In this document: one piece after another, positions 44,601 through 54,090 of the stretch
Position numbering within the stretch: position 1 is the first letter of the stretch
How the letters are laid out: every line of letters starts with the position of its first letter
NCBI GenBank assembly: GCA_017619375.1
Contig: JAFZSL010000075.1
Span: 241,189 to 305,188 of the forward strand
DNA length: 64,000 nucleotides
Origin: Prevotella sp.
Lineage (GTDB): Bacteria; Bacteroidota; Bacteroidia; Bacteroidales; Bacteroidaceae
Direction of reading: 5' to 3'
Position numbers and translations under genes: made by a program
Notes under the pieces: generated by a model
What the model was told of the DNA's origin: nothing
Seen by the model: the letters and a program-made list of their open reading frames with translations, nothing else
Database searches by the model: none

Positions 44601-45085
44601 AGGTGAACGGTGGCTTCAACCTCACGTTGAGGTATGGCAACTGGACCCTCAAGGGACGTTTCAACTATCGTTTCGGCAACAAGGTCATCAACCTCGCTCG
44701 CATGAGCCTGGAAAACATGTACAGCACCAACAACCAAAGCGCCACCGTCAACTACCGCTGGCGCAAGGACGGAGATGTCACTCCCATCCCAAGGGCGCTC
44801 TACAACTCAGGATGGAACTTCCAGAATTCCGACCGCTATGTGGAGGATGGAAGCTTCGTCAGATTCCAGAACCTGCAGATTTCCTACAACTTCCCCAAGA
44901 GACTCATCAAGAGTTGGGGCATCAGCACCTTGCAGGCTTATGCTTCCATGAACAACCTTTACGTGTGGACCAAGTACAGCGGCACCGACCCCGAGATTTC
45001 GGCCACGGGCTTCTATCCCGCCAGGGACCAGGCCAAGACACCGCGTTCGAAACAGTTCACCGTCACGCTCAACGTGGGATTTTGA
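41651..45085 (+). CDS. SusC/RagA family TonB-linked outer membrane transporter (pair 2)
   Basis: This 1144-residue SusC protein has a signal peptide ending in VSAQ. Its CarboxypepD_reg-like domain covers about 22-105 (GTVEDAEGPVVMGNVVERDA, SATQTDFNGNFSMKVKS). The plug domain (VVVIGRSGSSGG, ITVLKDAAATAVWGSRGSNG) and barrel follow, ending in FTVTLNVGF. The plug loop after LIVVDDKIFDNPDEDFDYAN is longer and more acidic than usual. It lies 11 bp after FAS1-A and 34 bp before its SusD. No enzymes surround it, so the imported ligand cannot be inferred from context. Confidence 0.95.
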   Translation: MSIKKIISIALLCVACLTVSAQEILVTGTVEDAEGPVVMGNVVERDANNRIVSATQTDFNGNFSMKVKSKKNKLVFSYVGDKTQTVAIGDKTTFNIVLEENNTLVDVVVIGRSGSSGGLRIPKKEMTVSQQVMNMTDVEGLAFTSVDEALQGEIAGLDVVSNSGNLGAGTQMRLRGVTTLSANANPLIVVDDKIFDNPDEDFDYANADEEQYSSLLSVNVEDIAEITVLKDAAATAVWGSRGSNGVIMITTKRGMRGKPRLNFSYKFTGTWQPDGYTLLNGDDYTMLMKEEFYNPTQRSDRTTSIAELNYDRTWSEYENWNNNTDWVKAVKQFGAMHEYNINLSGGGEKATFRVSAGYKNQTGSIIRQKFQQYTTRLALDYYVSDRIRFITNFALTYTDNYKNYEGNINGVSNPSLLSIAQTQAPNMSIYRQNADGSDTDEFYLPNPYQSGKTPYDGPYLSYDLRNIQELGNPVAIANLAWIKDKTYRLTPDFTLKYDILGTSANKSRLTFTGRVDFDIFAESKPTYHPASLATNQWTSNDYNLATNYEYNSTKIGARTELLFTPCFRNKDWSASMLVRYEMNMAKNNNQTVIMYHLPNGVTSSTVEAFSGTPSSSNGRSNSQKVLYNSHLSYKDGRYSLGFSLSADGNSKFGPKNKWAYFPGVSARYNIIDEPFMAWSRKQVSMLGLRASWGITGNSPDRDYLFYNTYNTSAGNYGKGSDREPYATLDGLKLDNLKWEKTTSYNIGFNLGLFQDKIEVDFDYYHKNTTDLLRGITIPSMTGYSSLSYANVGRMTNDGWELNLTAKKFIKIGKFSADFSVNVAQNSNILEEMDESVLQSINGTTWDPTLRGTTVNNGNTQANGYPIRVQIGNSLGSIYGYHCKGVYQYSYDYLENYRRENNLTTAEYEAWINDFLASGKTAPVAVGADGKVLMTNAGRPQRMKYAYGTTSEYDFQGGDLIYEDINHDGQINALDVMYLGNSLPKVNGGFNLTLRYGNWTLKGRFNYRFGNKVINLARMSLENMYSTNNQSATVNYRWRKDGDVTPIPRALYNSGWNFQNSDRYVEDGSFVRFQNLQISYNFPKRLIKSWGISTLQAYASMNNLYVWTKYSGTDPEISATGFYPARDQAKTPRSKQFTVTLNVGF

Positions 45086-45119
45086 TTAAGGTAACGTCAA
45101 ACTTTGAAACCATAAGGAT

Positions 45120-46886
45120 ATGAAAAGATATATTTCAATGATTCTTGCATGCATGACACTCGTGTCGTGCGTGGACACCATCATCCTGCCTGACGACAAG
45201 ACCGTGGACGAGGATTTCTGGAAGTCGAAAGAGGATGTGGCATTGATGGTCAACTCTGCCTATGCAAGTCTGGCCAGCGAGGCGTTGCTCACCAGACTTG
45301 TCATCTGGGGCGACTTCCGTTCCGACGAGATGGTGCGTTCCTCGGCCCTTACAGGTGCCATTCCCGACGCTTTGGACGAAATCTCCACCGTCAACATGCA
45401 GACCACCAACACCTTTGCTTCGTGGAACTCGGTCTATTCTGTCATCAACTATTGCAATATCGTGCTCGAAAGGGCTGAGGCGGTCATGCAGCTCGACCCC
45501 AACTACACGCAGTCGGACTATGAGGCCGACCGTTGCCAGATGCTCGCTTTACGCTCGCTGTGCTACTTCTATCTCGTGCGTAACTTCCGCGATGTACCGT
45601 ATGTCACGACGGCCTTCATGAATAGCAGCCAGGACATGCAGATACCGCAGTCGTCGCCAGAATACGTCATCGGACAAATCATTCAGACCCTCGAGGAGGT
45701 GGCCACAAATGCCAACATGCTCCGCTCCGATGGCATGCCGACCAGTGAATGGAGAAGGGTGGGGTGGTTCCGCCTCGACGCCGTCAACGCGCTCCTCGCC
45801 GACGTCTATCTCTGGAGGGCCTCTGTCTTGCACAGCACGAGCGACTACCAGAAATGCATCGAATACTGCGACAAGGTCATCGCCTCCAAGCGCAGCCAGC
45901 ATGTCAGGGGGCGTAACGAGGTGCAAGAGAAGGAATTCCCTCTCGCCGACGGCAACTCCTACTACTCCGACATCTTCGTCACGCAGAACGCCGAGGAGAG
46001 CATATTCGAGATACAGTCCACTGGCAACCTCGGCATCTGCAAGTACCTCTACAAGTACAATAACAACAACAGCACCGAGGGGTTCCTCAGGGCATCGAAC
46101 ATCTTCGGAAACGGAACACTCTTCCCCAATGGAGACCTCTCCACCAACAATTCCAGCAGTTCCGACCTCAGGTTCTATTCTGCTTGCTACACTTCGAGCG
46201 ATGACTACTACCACATCAAGAAGATGGTCTCGCAACTCAACGTGGCAACCAAGGCTGGTTCCGCACGCTCTAACGACAGGACCTACACGGCGTTCGATCA
46301 AAACTACATCGTCTACCGCCTCACCGATGTCATGTTGATGAGGGCGGAGGCCATGGTGCAACTTGTCAACGACCTTCCCGATGGAGCGAGTGACAGTGAG
46401 AAGGCGGCCAACACCACGCTACTGCAAGGCGCGTTCCACCTCGTGCAGGTGGTCAACACACGCTCGCTCTACACCGACAACCTCACCGACTCCATGAAAT
46501 GGAACACCTATCGTTCCTACACCAAGGACCAGATGGAGCGTCTCATCCTCGAGGAGAGGTTGCGTGAACTTTGCTTCGAGGGGAAACGGTGGTATGACTT
46601 GCTTCGTTACAACTACAGGCACGTCATGGGCGTGAACTACGCGCAGACCTTCGGCGAGCAGATGCAAGGCATGGGGACCAATGAAATCAACCTTGTGGAC
46701 AATTACGAGGAGATGCTCAACCTCGCCACTAGGAGCAGGGGAGCCGACGCACCGGCCATCAGGGCCAAGATGCGCAACGAGGCATACCTCTACATGCCCA
46801 TCCCCAATGCCGACATCATCGTCTGCCCCTTGTTGGTGCAGAACCCGGCCTACAAGACTTCAGGAGATTTTGAAAAATCATATTAA
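45120..46886 (+). CDS. SusD/RagB family lipoprotein (pair 2)
   Basis: A 588-residue SusD-like surface lipoprotein with lipobox LVSC at 14-17, followed by VDTIILPDD. It contains FWKSKEDVALMVNSAYASL near residue 37, the TPR-like RCQMLALRSLCYFYLVRNF and the C-terminal LRELCFEGKRWYDLLRYNYR. It is the lid partner of the SusC encoded just upstream. The next gene begins 17 bp downstream with a strong AAGGAGG-like site, which is unusual for Bacteroidota. Confidence 0.95.
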   Translation: MKRYISMILACMTLVSCVDTIILPDDKTVDEDFWKSKEDVALMVNSAYASLASEALLTRLVIWGDFRSDEMVRSSALTGAIPDALDEISTVNMQTTNTFASWNSVYSVINYCNIVLERAEAVMQLDPNYTQSDYEADRCQMLALRSLCYFYLVRNFRDVPYVTTAFMNSSQDMQIPQSSPEYVIGQIIQTLEEVATNANMLRSDGMPTSEWRRVGWFRLDAVNALLADVYLWRASVLHSTSDYQKCIEYCDKVIASKRSQHVRGRNEVQEKEFPLADGNSYYSDIFVTQNAEESIFEIQSTGNLGICKYLYKYNNNNSTEGFLRASNIFGNGTLFPNGDLSTNNSSSSDLRFYSACYTSSDDYYHIKKMVSQLNVATKAGSARSNDRTYTAFDQNYIVYRLTDVMLMRAEAMVQLVNDLPDGASDSEKAANTTLLQGAFHLVQVVNTRSLYTDNLTDSMKWNTYRSYTKDQMERLILEERLRELCFEGKRWYDLLRYNYRHVMGVNYAQTFGEQMQGMGTNEINLVDNYEEMLNLATRSRGADAPAIRAKMRNEAYLYMPIPNADIIVCPLLVQNPAYKTSGDFEKSY

Positions 46887-46903
46887 AGGAAGGAGGAACT
46901 GAT

Positions 46904-49006
46904 ATGAAATACGAAATGAAAAGAATAAGTGGACGCATCCTGGCCATCGTCGCTCTTGTCGTGGGCATGGCGACCCTTGCCGGCTGCAATCCCGAGCCGG
47001 ACGAATCGGACCTCTATACCGCCACGGGTGAGACCGCTGCTGACTACATCAAGCGGAAAAGCGAACTGACCTCGTTCGACTACATCCTCACGCGTGTCAG
47101 GCTCGACCGCAATCTCTCCTCCTATGGGGAATACACGGTCTTCGCCCCCACCAATGAAGCCATCGCTGCATACATCGACAGCCTCTACAACGATACCGAA
47201 TGCCCCGTGCCACACAATAGCATGACGGAGAACTCCCTCGAAGGACTTTCCGACAGCCTTTGCAACGACATCGCAAGATATCACCTCGCAAGCGGCATTC
47301 ACAACACCATCGAACTCGGTGGAGGCGGCGTCAATGTCAACACCATGCTCGGAACGCCGGTCACCACCGAAGGCACCACCGACCCCATCGGACGCGTCAC
47401 CATCAACAACAAGGCGGTGGTCATACAGCCCGACAGCCTCGTCACCAACGGAGTGGTGCATGTGCTCAACAACGTCATACCAAGGAGCACCAGGGTGCTC
47501 GTCAACGAGATGGAGCGCCATGAGGAATACAGCATCTTCGTCGAGGCACTCAAGATGACGGGACTCGCCGACTCCCTCAAGCGTTACAAGAAGGACAAGA
47601 CCTACACCGTCTCCGACAACACCGACACCAGCGGCGAACCACTCTATTCACCGGAGGAGTGCAAGATAGCATACACCATCTTCGCCGAGCCGGATGTCGT
47701 CATGAAAGAGAACGGCATCAACAGCATAGAGGACCTCATCGCCTACGCCAACCGCGTCTATGGCGGGGCTGCTGCGTGGTACGACTACCCGGTGGAGAAA
47801 GGCATCGCCATCAGCACGGGCAATGATTACACCAATCGGTTCAACACCCTCAACATGTTTGTCGCATACCACATCCTCTATGCGGGAATGCCCGAGACGG
47901 AACTGGTCTATGAATACACCACCAAGTGGCTCACCACGTGGAACTATGTCAACGGTGGAGAACCCTACGACTACTATGAGACCATGCTCCCCAACACCAT
48001 ACTCAAGATATGGCAACCGCAGCCGGGGAAGATACTCTACATCAACCGCTATCGTACCTTCAATACGCTCACCGACCAACTCGCCAGTTATGGAAGCGAG
48101 GGCATGCACACGCTCGTCAGACAAGGCGTGAGGGTGGCAAGGTCTACAGACCCCAACCTCCCGTATCCCACCAACATCATGACCTTCAACGGCTACATCC
48201 ATGGCATCAGGGGCATGCTTGTCTATGACGACCTCGTGCCGAAGGGCGTGTTGCACGAGCGTATGCGATTCGACTCTGAGACCTTCCTCCCCGAACTCAT
48301 CAACAACGGCTTCCGAACCTCCTCCAGTTCTGAAATCAGCGTGCTCAACGGAGGTGGAAGTGGAGCACGTGTCGCTTTTCCGCTCGACTATTTCGACAAC
48401 GTCGTCAGCTACACCTCGGAGAACAGGTTCCGCACCAATGTCCGTGGCGCCTACAACGCCTACCAGTCCGACTGCTTCCAAGGTTGGGGCAACTACGACC
48501 TCGCAGTGAAGATGCCTCCGTTGCCTACGGGAACCTATGAGTTCCGCCTCTACTACGCTCCCATGAGCCACGGCGGGATGATGCAGTTCTACATGGGCAC
48601 CTCCAGCAACATGCAGACGATGATGGCGCTCGACATCCCCCTCGACGTGCGCATCGACAAGGAGGACCCGCGTATCGGATGGACCGACTTCACCTTGGAG
48701 GACGACCAGGGCGTGGCCACCGACGAAGCCATGCGCAACCGTGGATATATGAGAGGCCCCTATGGCTTCAAGGACCATGCCGAGAACAACGAGTCCGGGT
48801 TGGAATACAACATGCGGCGTGGACACAGGAACGCAGGCCTCAGACGCATCCTCGGACGACTCAACATCAAGCAGAGCGACGACCATTGGTTCAGGTTTAA
48901 GAGCGTACTGCCTGATGAAACTGACCTCAAATGGCAACTCGACTTCGTGGAGTTCGTACCTATCGACGTGGTGGACAACGACACTTATTCTGAAGACTGG
49001 TTCTAA
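46904..49006 (+). CDS. Fasciclin (FAS1) domain lipoprotein with C-terminal beta module (FAS1-B)
   Basis: A 700-residue lipoprotein with lipobox LAGC near residue 28, followed by NPEPDESD. The first FAS1 domain (about 40-200) is classical: EYTVFAPTNEAIAAYI and LVTNGVVHVLNNVIP. A second, diverged FAS1 region follows (about 210-465), closing with NGYIHGIRGMLVYDDLVP. The last about 220 residues form a beta-rich module (PTGTYEFRLYYAPMSHGGMM, WQLDFVEFVPIDVVD) that looks like a galactose-binding or jelly-roll fold. The start at 46904 has a GGAGG site 7 bp upstream. It lies between SusD-2 and FAS1-C. Confidence 0.86.
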   Translation: MKYEMKRISGRILAIVALVVGMATLAGCNPEPDESDLYTATGETAADYIKRKSELTSFDYILTRVRLDRNLSSYGEYTVFAPTNEAIAAYIDSLYNDTECPVPHNSMTENSLEGLSDSLCNDIARYHLASGIHNTIELGGGGVNVNTMLGTPVTTEGTTDPIGRVTINNKAVVIQPDSLVTNGVVHVLNNVIPRSTRVLVNEMERHEEYSIFVEALKMTGLADSLKRYKKDKTYTVSDNTDTSGEPLYSPEECKIAYTIFAEPDVVMKENGINSIEDLIAYANRVYGGAAAWYDYPVEKGIAISTGNDYTNRFNTLNMFVAYHILYAGMPETELVYEYTTKWLTTWNYVNGGEPYDYYETMLPNTILKIWQPQPGKILYINRYRTFNTLTDQLASYGSEGMHTLVRQGVRVARSTDPNLPYPTNIMTFNGYIHGIRGMLVYDDLVPKGVLHERMRFDSETFLPELINNGFRTSSSSEISVLNGGGSGARVAFPLDYFDNVVSYTSENRFRTNVRGAYNAYQSDCFQGWGNYDLAVKMPPLPTGTYEFRLYYAPMSHGGMMQFYMGTSSNMQTMMALDIPLDVRIDKEDPRIGWTDFTLEDDQGVATDEAMRNRGYMRGPYGFKDHAENNESGLEYNMRRGHRNAGLRRILGRLNIKQSDDHWFRFKSVLPDETDLKWQLDFVEFVPIDVVDNDTYSEDWF

Positions 49007-49026
49007 ACACAATAAACCAAGTAATT

Positions 49027-50754
49027 ATGAGAAGATACCATTATATAGCCTGCGCGATGATGGCGGCGATGACGCTCGCCGTCACCTCGTGCTCGGAGTT
49101 CGATGACTACAACGAGGCTCCGACCGATGCAATGGCCTCGGGCAACATGACGCTTTGGCAGAACATCACGCAAAACCCGCAACTCTCCGACTTCGCTTCG
49201 TTGGTGAAAAGGACCAAGTTCGACACCGAATTGGACAACACGAGGGCCTACACCGTATGGGCGCCGCTCAACGGCACCTTCAACATGGGAGCCTTCCTGC
49301 AGTTGGACGATTCCACGCTACTGGCACAGTTTGTCAAGAGCCATGTGGCCCAGTACAACCATGTGGCCAGTGGGAGCATCGACGAGCGCATTCACACGCT
49401 CAACAAGAAGTCGTTCTCCTTCACCGGTAACGGTGACTACACCTATGGCGGGATACACGTCAATGCCCCCAACCGACCTGGTTCCAACGGTGTCATGCAC
49501 CTCTTGGATGGGGCGGTTCAGTTCTTCCCCAATCTCTATGAGTACCTCTCCATGGGACAGGGCATCGACTCGCTAAGAAACTATTTCCTCGGCTACGAAC
49601 TCACCACCCTCGACCTCCAGAACAGTGTGAAAGGCTCTGTCGTTGGAGGCGTGCAGACCTACATCGACTCCGTGCTTATCACGACCAACTCCCTTACAAG
49701 GCAACTCAATGCCAGCCTCTCCAACGAGGACAGCACCTATACCTTCATCATGCCCACCAACAAGGCATACCAGCAGATGTATGACAAGGTGAAGCAGAAC
49801 TACAACTTCATTGCCACCACCAAGGTGCAGGATGTGGAGCAGTTCGCCAGTGCCAGCGCCAACAATTCGAAGAACATTACCGTGGATGCGGAATACCTCT
49901 CCGACTCACTCACCAGAAGGCATATCGTGAACAACCTCATTTTCAGCAATAACGACGGGTACAACCGCTGGGTGATAGGCAAGGGGCTCTTCTCCGACAC
50001 GCTCCGTAGCACCACGAAGCACAAACTCTCCAACCCCAACGACATCCTGGCCCAGACCATGGAAAAGGTGGAGATGAGCAATGGCTTCGCTCACATCGTG
50101 GACAGTCTTGCCTTCTATCCTTGGGAAACCTATGCACCGGAGATAGAGGTGTCACCCTCAAGGTATATCGCCAACAAGTTCAACTGCTCTTCGCAGAGCA
50201 TCACTTTCACCGACTCGGAGGGAAGGGTGTTCGGACCGGAGATAAAGGAATTCAGGTACACTTGGATATACCCCACCAGCGACTACTCCAAACCTGATGT
50301 GTTTATCTCGCTGCCCAATGTGAATTCCACCACATACAATTTCTATTGCGTGTTCCTGCCGAGTGCCTATGTAGCCAACGACTCCCTGCCCAACATCCTG
50401 AACTTCCAACTCAGTTATTGTGCGGCAAACGGCAACTTGGCCACATACAACTTCAGCAAGGCATACGCCGACAGCCTCCTCACCGGAGGGACGCTGCCAA
50501 GGGTGCCTTCCTCCGTGAGCATGACGACGGCCTTCGTCAACGATCCGTTGAAGACCGACACCGTCTTCATCGGCAGGTTCCAGTTCCCCGTGGCTTACAA
50601 CGGACTGGGCGACGACTATCGGCCGAACATTCACATCAGCAATCCCATCAGCGTGTTCAACAAGACCCAGATGGCCACTTATACGCGTGACATGCGCATC
50701 GCCGCCATCATCTTGAGGCCGGTCGAGATGGATGAATTTGAAAAAGAACAATGA
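49027..50754 (+). CDS. Fasciclin (FAS1) domain lipoprotein (FAS1-C)
   Basis: A 575-residue lipoprotein with lipobox VTSC at about 19-22 and SEFDDYNE after it. FAS1 unit 1 (about 38-180) has RAYTVWAPLNGTFNMG and a closing GVMHLLDGAVQFFP. Unit 2 (about 185-365) has TYTFIMPTNKAYQQMY and SNGFAHIVDSLAFYP. The last about 200 residues are a separate beta domain (DVFISLPNVNSTTYNFYCVF, ILRPVEMDEFEKE). Its stop overlaps the next SusC start by 4 bp, so the two are translationally coupled, which links FAS1-C directly to SusC pair 3. Confidence 0.88.
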   Translation: MRRYHYIACAMMAAMTLAVTSCSEFDDYNEAPTDAMASGNMTLWQNITQNPQLSDFASLVKRTKFDTELDNTRAYTVWAPLNGTFNMGAFLQLDDSTLLAQFVKSHVAQYNHVASGSIDERIHTLNKKSFSFTGNGDYTYGGIHVNAPNRPGSNGVMHLLDGAVQFFPNLYEYLSMGQGIDSLRNYFLGYELTTLDLQNSVKGSVVGGVQTYIDSVLITTNSLTRQLNASLSNEDSTYTFIMPTNKAYQQMYDKVKQNYNFIATTKVQDVEQFASASANNSKNITVDAEYLSDSLTRRHIVNNLIFSNNDGYNRWVIGKGLFSDTLRSTTKHKLSNPNDILAQTMEKVEMSNGFAHIVDSLAFYPWETYAPEIEVSPSRYIANKFNCSSQSITFTDSEGRVFGPEIKEFRYTWIYPTSDYSKPDVFISLPNVNSTTYNFYCVFLPSAYVANDSLPNILNFQLSYCAANGNLATYNFSKAYADSLLTGGTLPRVPSSVSMTTAFVNDPLKTDTVFIGRFQFPVAYNGLGDDYRPNIHISNPISVFNKTQMATYTRDMRIAAIILRPVEMDEFEKEQ

Positions 50755-53700
50755 GTATGAAGCGTACACGATATCATTTCTTGCAGAGGATGGGTCGGAG
50801 ACTCCTCTTCTGCACCGTGGCGGCCGCCATTGGCGCATCGCCGGCCATGGCACAGAACGAAGACGAAGAGACCGTGGAGGTGGAGACTACCATCAAGCAG
50901 CCACAACGCAAGGTGGTGGCAGACAAATTCGCCACCGTCAACCTCACCGGCGTCGTGACGGAGATGGGCAGCAACCAGCCGTTGCCCGGCGTACAACTTC
51001 AGGCTATGGGATTCGTGCGCTACACCGCCATGACGGAGGAGAACGGAGCGTTCACCATCAAGGTGCCGGAATTCGCCACCGCGCTTTATGTCAAGGCACC
51101 GGGCTATATGCCCCAACAGGTGGCCATTGTCCCTGGCGACCCCTCACAGGTCATCGCCATCAAGATGATGAAGGATAAGTTCCAACCCATGTATGGCACG
51201 GGAACCGACTACACGGCGAAGGCCGAGGCCGGCATCGACCGTTTCGGCCTCTCCGTGGACAATGAGATGACCGGCAGGTTGGGTGGTGACGTGCGCATGA
51301 TGATGCGCTCGGCTGCACTCGACGGCGGCGCATCCATGTTCATCAGGGGACTCAACAGCATCACCAGCGACGCACAGCCACTTATCGTTCTCGACGGTGT
51401 GGAACTCGACATGCAGCGTGACAGGTATTCACTCCACGACGGGCAGTTCAACAACATCCTCGCCAACATCGCACCCGACGACATCGAGAAGGTCACCGTG
51501 CTGAAAAACGCCACTGCACTTTATGGCGCAAGGGGCGGCAACGGTGTCATTCTCATAGATACGAAGAGAGGACGTTCCATGGCCACACGCATCGACGCCA
51601 ACATCTCCGCCGGCGTGACGCTCCTGCCCAAACTGCCTAAACTGATGAACGCCCAGCAGTACCGTACCTACGCTACAGAACTGCTTGGCACCATCGACGG
51701 AATTATGGAGAGGACCATCGACTTCCGATTCCTCAATGACGACCCCAACGGCTACTACTACCACATGTATCACAACGACACCGATTGGAGCGACCATGTC
51801 TACAAGAATGCCTTGACGCAGAACTACAGCATCAACGTGCAGGGTGGCGACAACATCGGCATGTACAATCTTTCACTCGGATATGTGGACGCCAAGTATT
51901 CAGCCAAGGAGAACTCCTTCAACCGCATGAACGTCAGGTTCAACACCGACATCAGCATCCTCTGGAACCTCAAGACCAAGTTTGACATCTCCATTTCGAG
52001 AACCAACAATTTCCTCTTCGACAACGGGATGCCGGCCGACTTCACCAAGGGAACGGTGGTGTCGCCCATCGCGTTGGCCATGATCAAGTCGCCGCTCGTG
52101 GCACCCTATCAGTACAACGAGCACATCAACAACGGGAAGGGCGGTTTCTCCTCGCTTCTCTCTGGTGCCGATGACTTATTCTACCAGTTGGAGCGAAACC
52201 ACGCCTACGACCTGGCCAACCCCGTCTCCATCATTGAGAACGCCCAAGGCGACAACAAGAACAAGGCGGAGAACACCTATTTCAATGTCCGTGTCGAACC
52301 GGTCTATCAGATTGCGAAAGACTTCAACCTCTCCGCAATGTTTAGTTACACCCTCGACCGTAATGCGCAACGCTATTTCCGACCTTATGGCGACGTGCCT
52401 TCGTTCAACATCGCCGGCACTGGAAGGGTCTATGCCAAGGCGCAGTCGATGTTTGCCAAGGAAAACAACATCGTGGGAAAACTCCAACTCGATTGGTCGC
52501 ATCAGTATGGCAAGCACTATGTGGCAGCATTCGCTGGAGCAAGATACAACTCTTTCACCTATGACTCCAACGACATCGCTGTGGAGGCCAATGGTGCCAC
52601 CAGCGACAAGAATCCGTCGCTCGGATGGTCGGGATACCGCACCATCACCGGAGCCAACGACGAGTGGAAACAGATACAGGCCTATGCCAACGTCGACTAC
52701 AACTTCATGAATCGCTATTTCGCCACACTCTCGGTGCTCGGTGAAGCCAACAGCCGATTTGGCGAGAATGCTGACGGGCTGAGCATGTTCGGCGAGAAAT
52801 GGGCGTTGTTCCCCAGCCTCCAACTGGGATGGGTGATGACCAACGAGAAATGGTTCCCAAAAAACATCGGGGTGAACTACCTCCGACTCAATGCCGGCTT
52901 CGACATCAGTGGCAATGACGGCATCAGCAACTATGCGGCGCGTACCAGCTACACCACCGTGCGCTACAACTACGACGCCATCGGAACACAACTCACCAAT
53001 GTCGGAAACGACAAGATTCAGTGGGAGAGCACCAAGAAACTCAACATCGGACTCCAGGCCTTCCTGTTGAACAATAGGGTGGGGGTGAGGTTCGACTACT
53101 TCATCCATAAGACAGACAACCTCCTTACACTCAAGTCTTTCTCCAATCCCATCGCTGGCATCAACCGCTACTGGAGCAACGAGGGCGAGTTGGAAAACAC
53201 TGGCTTCGAGGGAACGCTCACCGTCAAACCCGTCGTGAGCAAAGACTGGAACGTGGAGGTGGGACTCTCCGCAGGACACTACACCAACGAGGTGACGAAA
53301 TTGCCTGATGGGGCATACACCTCCTCCATCTACGGAGAGGATAACATCCTCACATCGAAGGGAAATCCCGTGGCCGTGTTCTATGGGTACAAGACCAACG
53401 GGGTGTTCGCCACCGATGCTGAGGCACTGGCGGCAGGAAAGGGAGGCTACCTCTACATGGAGGATCAGGCTGGACAGCGTCATGAGTTCAAGGCCGGCGA
53501 CGTGAGGTTTGTCGACATCAACAACGACGGTGTCGTCAACGAGAGCGACAAGACCGTCATCGGCGACCCCAATCCCGACTTCTATGGCAATATCTTCGGC
53601 ACCGTCAGTTGGAAGAACTTCACTTTGAGCCTCGTCTTCAACTACAGCCTGGGCAACGACGTGTTCAACTACCAGCGCATGGTGCTCAACTCTGGTTCCA

Positions 53701-54068
53701 ACTTCTACAACCAACAGGTGGCTGAAGTGGGAAGATGGAGGTATGAAGGACAAGTCACCGACATCCCAAAGGCCACCTTCGCCGACCCCATGGGCAACAA
53801 CAGGTTCAGTGACAGATGGATAGAGGATGGCTCATACCTCAGACTCAAGTCGCTACACCTCTCGTACCGCGTACCCGTGCCAGGGACTTGGACATGGCTG
53901 CAGGGACTGTCGGTTTGGGCGGAGGCGCAGAACCTCCTCACCTTCACCAAATATCTCGGGAGCGATCCGGAATTCTCCGTCGGCAGCGGCGTCCTCTTCC
54001 AAGGCATCGACAGCGGAAACCTCGCTCATAGCCGGGCTTTCATGATGGGGTTGAAAATCAACCTGTAA
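50751..54068 (+). CDS. SusC/RagA family TonB-linked outer membrane transporter (pair 3)
   Basis: A 1105-residue SusC-like protein with signal peptide ending in AMAQ. A charged, Glu/Val/Lys-rich stretch of about 40 residues precedes the carboxypeptidase-like domain (LTGVVTEMGSNQPLPGVQLQ), which is unusual. The plug region has FIRGLNSITSDAQPLIVLDG and VTVLKNATALYGARGGNG; the barrel ends in AFMMGLKINL. It starts inside the FAS1-C stop (ATGA overlap) and is followed 22 bp later by its SusD. It is clearly different in sequence from pair 2, so this is not a recent tandem copy. Confidence 0.95.
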   Translation: MSMKRTRYHFLQRMGRRLLFCTVAAAIGASPAMAQNEDEETVEVETTIKQPQRKVVADKFATVNLTGVVTEMGSNQPLPGVQLQAMGFVRYTAMTEENGAFTIKVPEFATALYVKAPGYMPQQVAIVPGDPSQVIAIKMMKDKFQPMYGTGTDYTAKAEAGIDRFGLSVDNEMTGRLGGDVRMMMRSAALDGGASMFIRGLNSITSDAQPLIVLDGVELDMQRDRYSLHDGQFNNILANIAPDDIEKVTVLKNATALYGARGGNGVILIDTKRGRSMATRIDANISAGVTLLPKLPKLMNAQQYRTYATELLGTIDGIMERTIDFRFLNDDPNGYYYHMYHNDTDWSDHVYKNALTQNYSINVQGGDNIGMYNLSLGYVDAKYSAKENSFNRMNVRFNTDISILWNLKTKFDISISRTNNFLFDNGMPADFTKGTVVSPIALAMIKSPLVAPYQYNEHINNGKGGFSSLLSGADDLFYQLERNHAYDLANPVSIIENAQGDNKNKAENTYFNVRVEPVYQIAKDFNLSAMFSYTLDRNAQRYFRPYGDVPSFNIAGTGRVYAKAQSMFAKENNIVGKLQLDWSHQYGKHYVAAFAGARYNSFTYDSNDIAVEANGATSDKNPSLGWSGYRTITGANDEWKQIQAYANVDYNFMNRYFATLSVLGEANSRFGENADGLSMFGEKWALFPSLQLGWVMTNEKWFPKNIGVNYLRLNAGFDISGNDGISNYAARTSYTTVRYNYDAIGTQLTNVGNDKIQWESTKKLNIGLQAFLLNNRVGVRFDYFIHKTDNLLTLKSFSNPIAGINRYWSNEGELENTGFEGTLTVKPVVSKDWNVEVGLSAGHYTNEVTKLPDGAYTSSIYGEDNILTSKGNPVAVFYGYKTNGVFATDAEALAAGKGGYLYMEDQAGQRHEFKAGDVRFVDINNDGVVNESDKTVIGDPNPDFYGNIFGTVSWKNFTLSLVFNYSLGNDVFNYQRMVLNSGSNFYNQQVAEVGRWRYEGQVTDIPKATFADPMGNNRFSDRWIEDGSYLRLKSLHLSYRVPVPGTWTWLQGLSVWAEAQNLLTFTKYLGSDPEFSVGSGVLFQGIDSGNLAHSRAFMMGLKINL

Positions 54069-54090
54069 CATAACACTAAAAGGAAAAATC

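Noticed and set aside
52176-53753. 525-codon open frame on the minus strand inside SusC pair 3
   Set aside because: It is antisense to a clear SusC protein with correct plug and barrel motifs, and the long frame is a by-product of codon bias.
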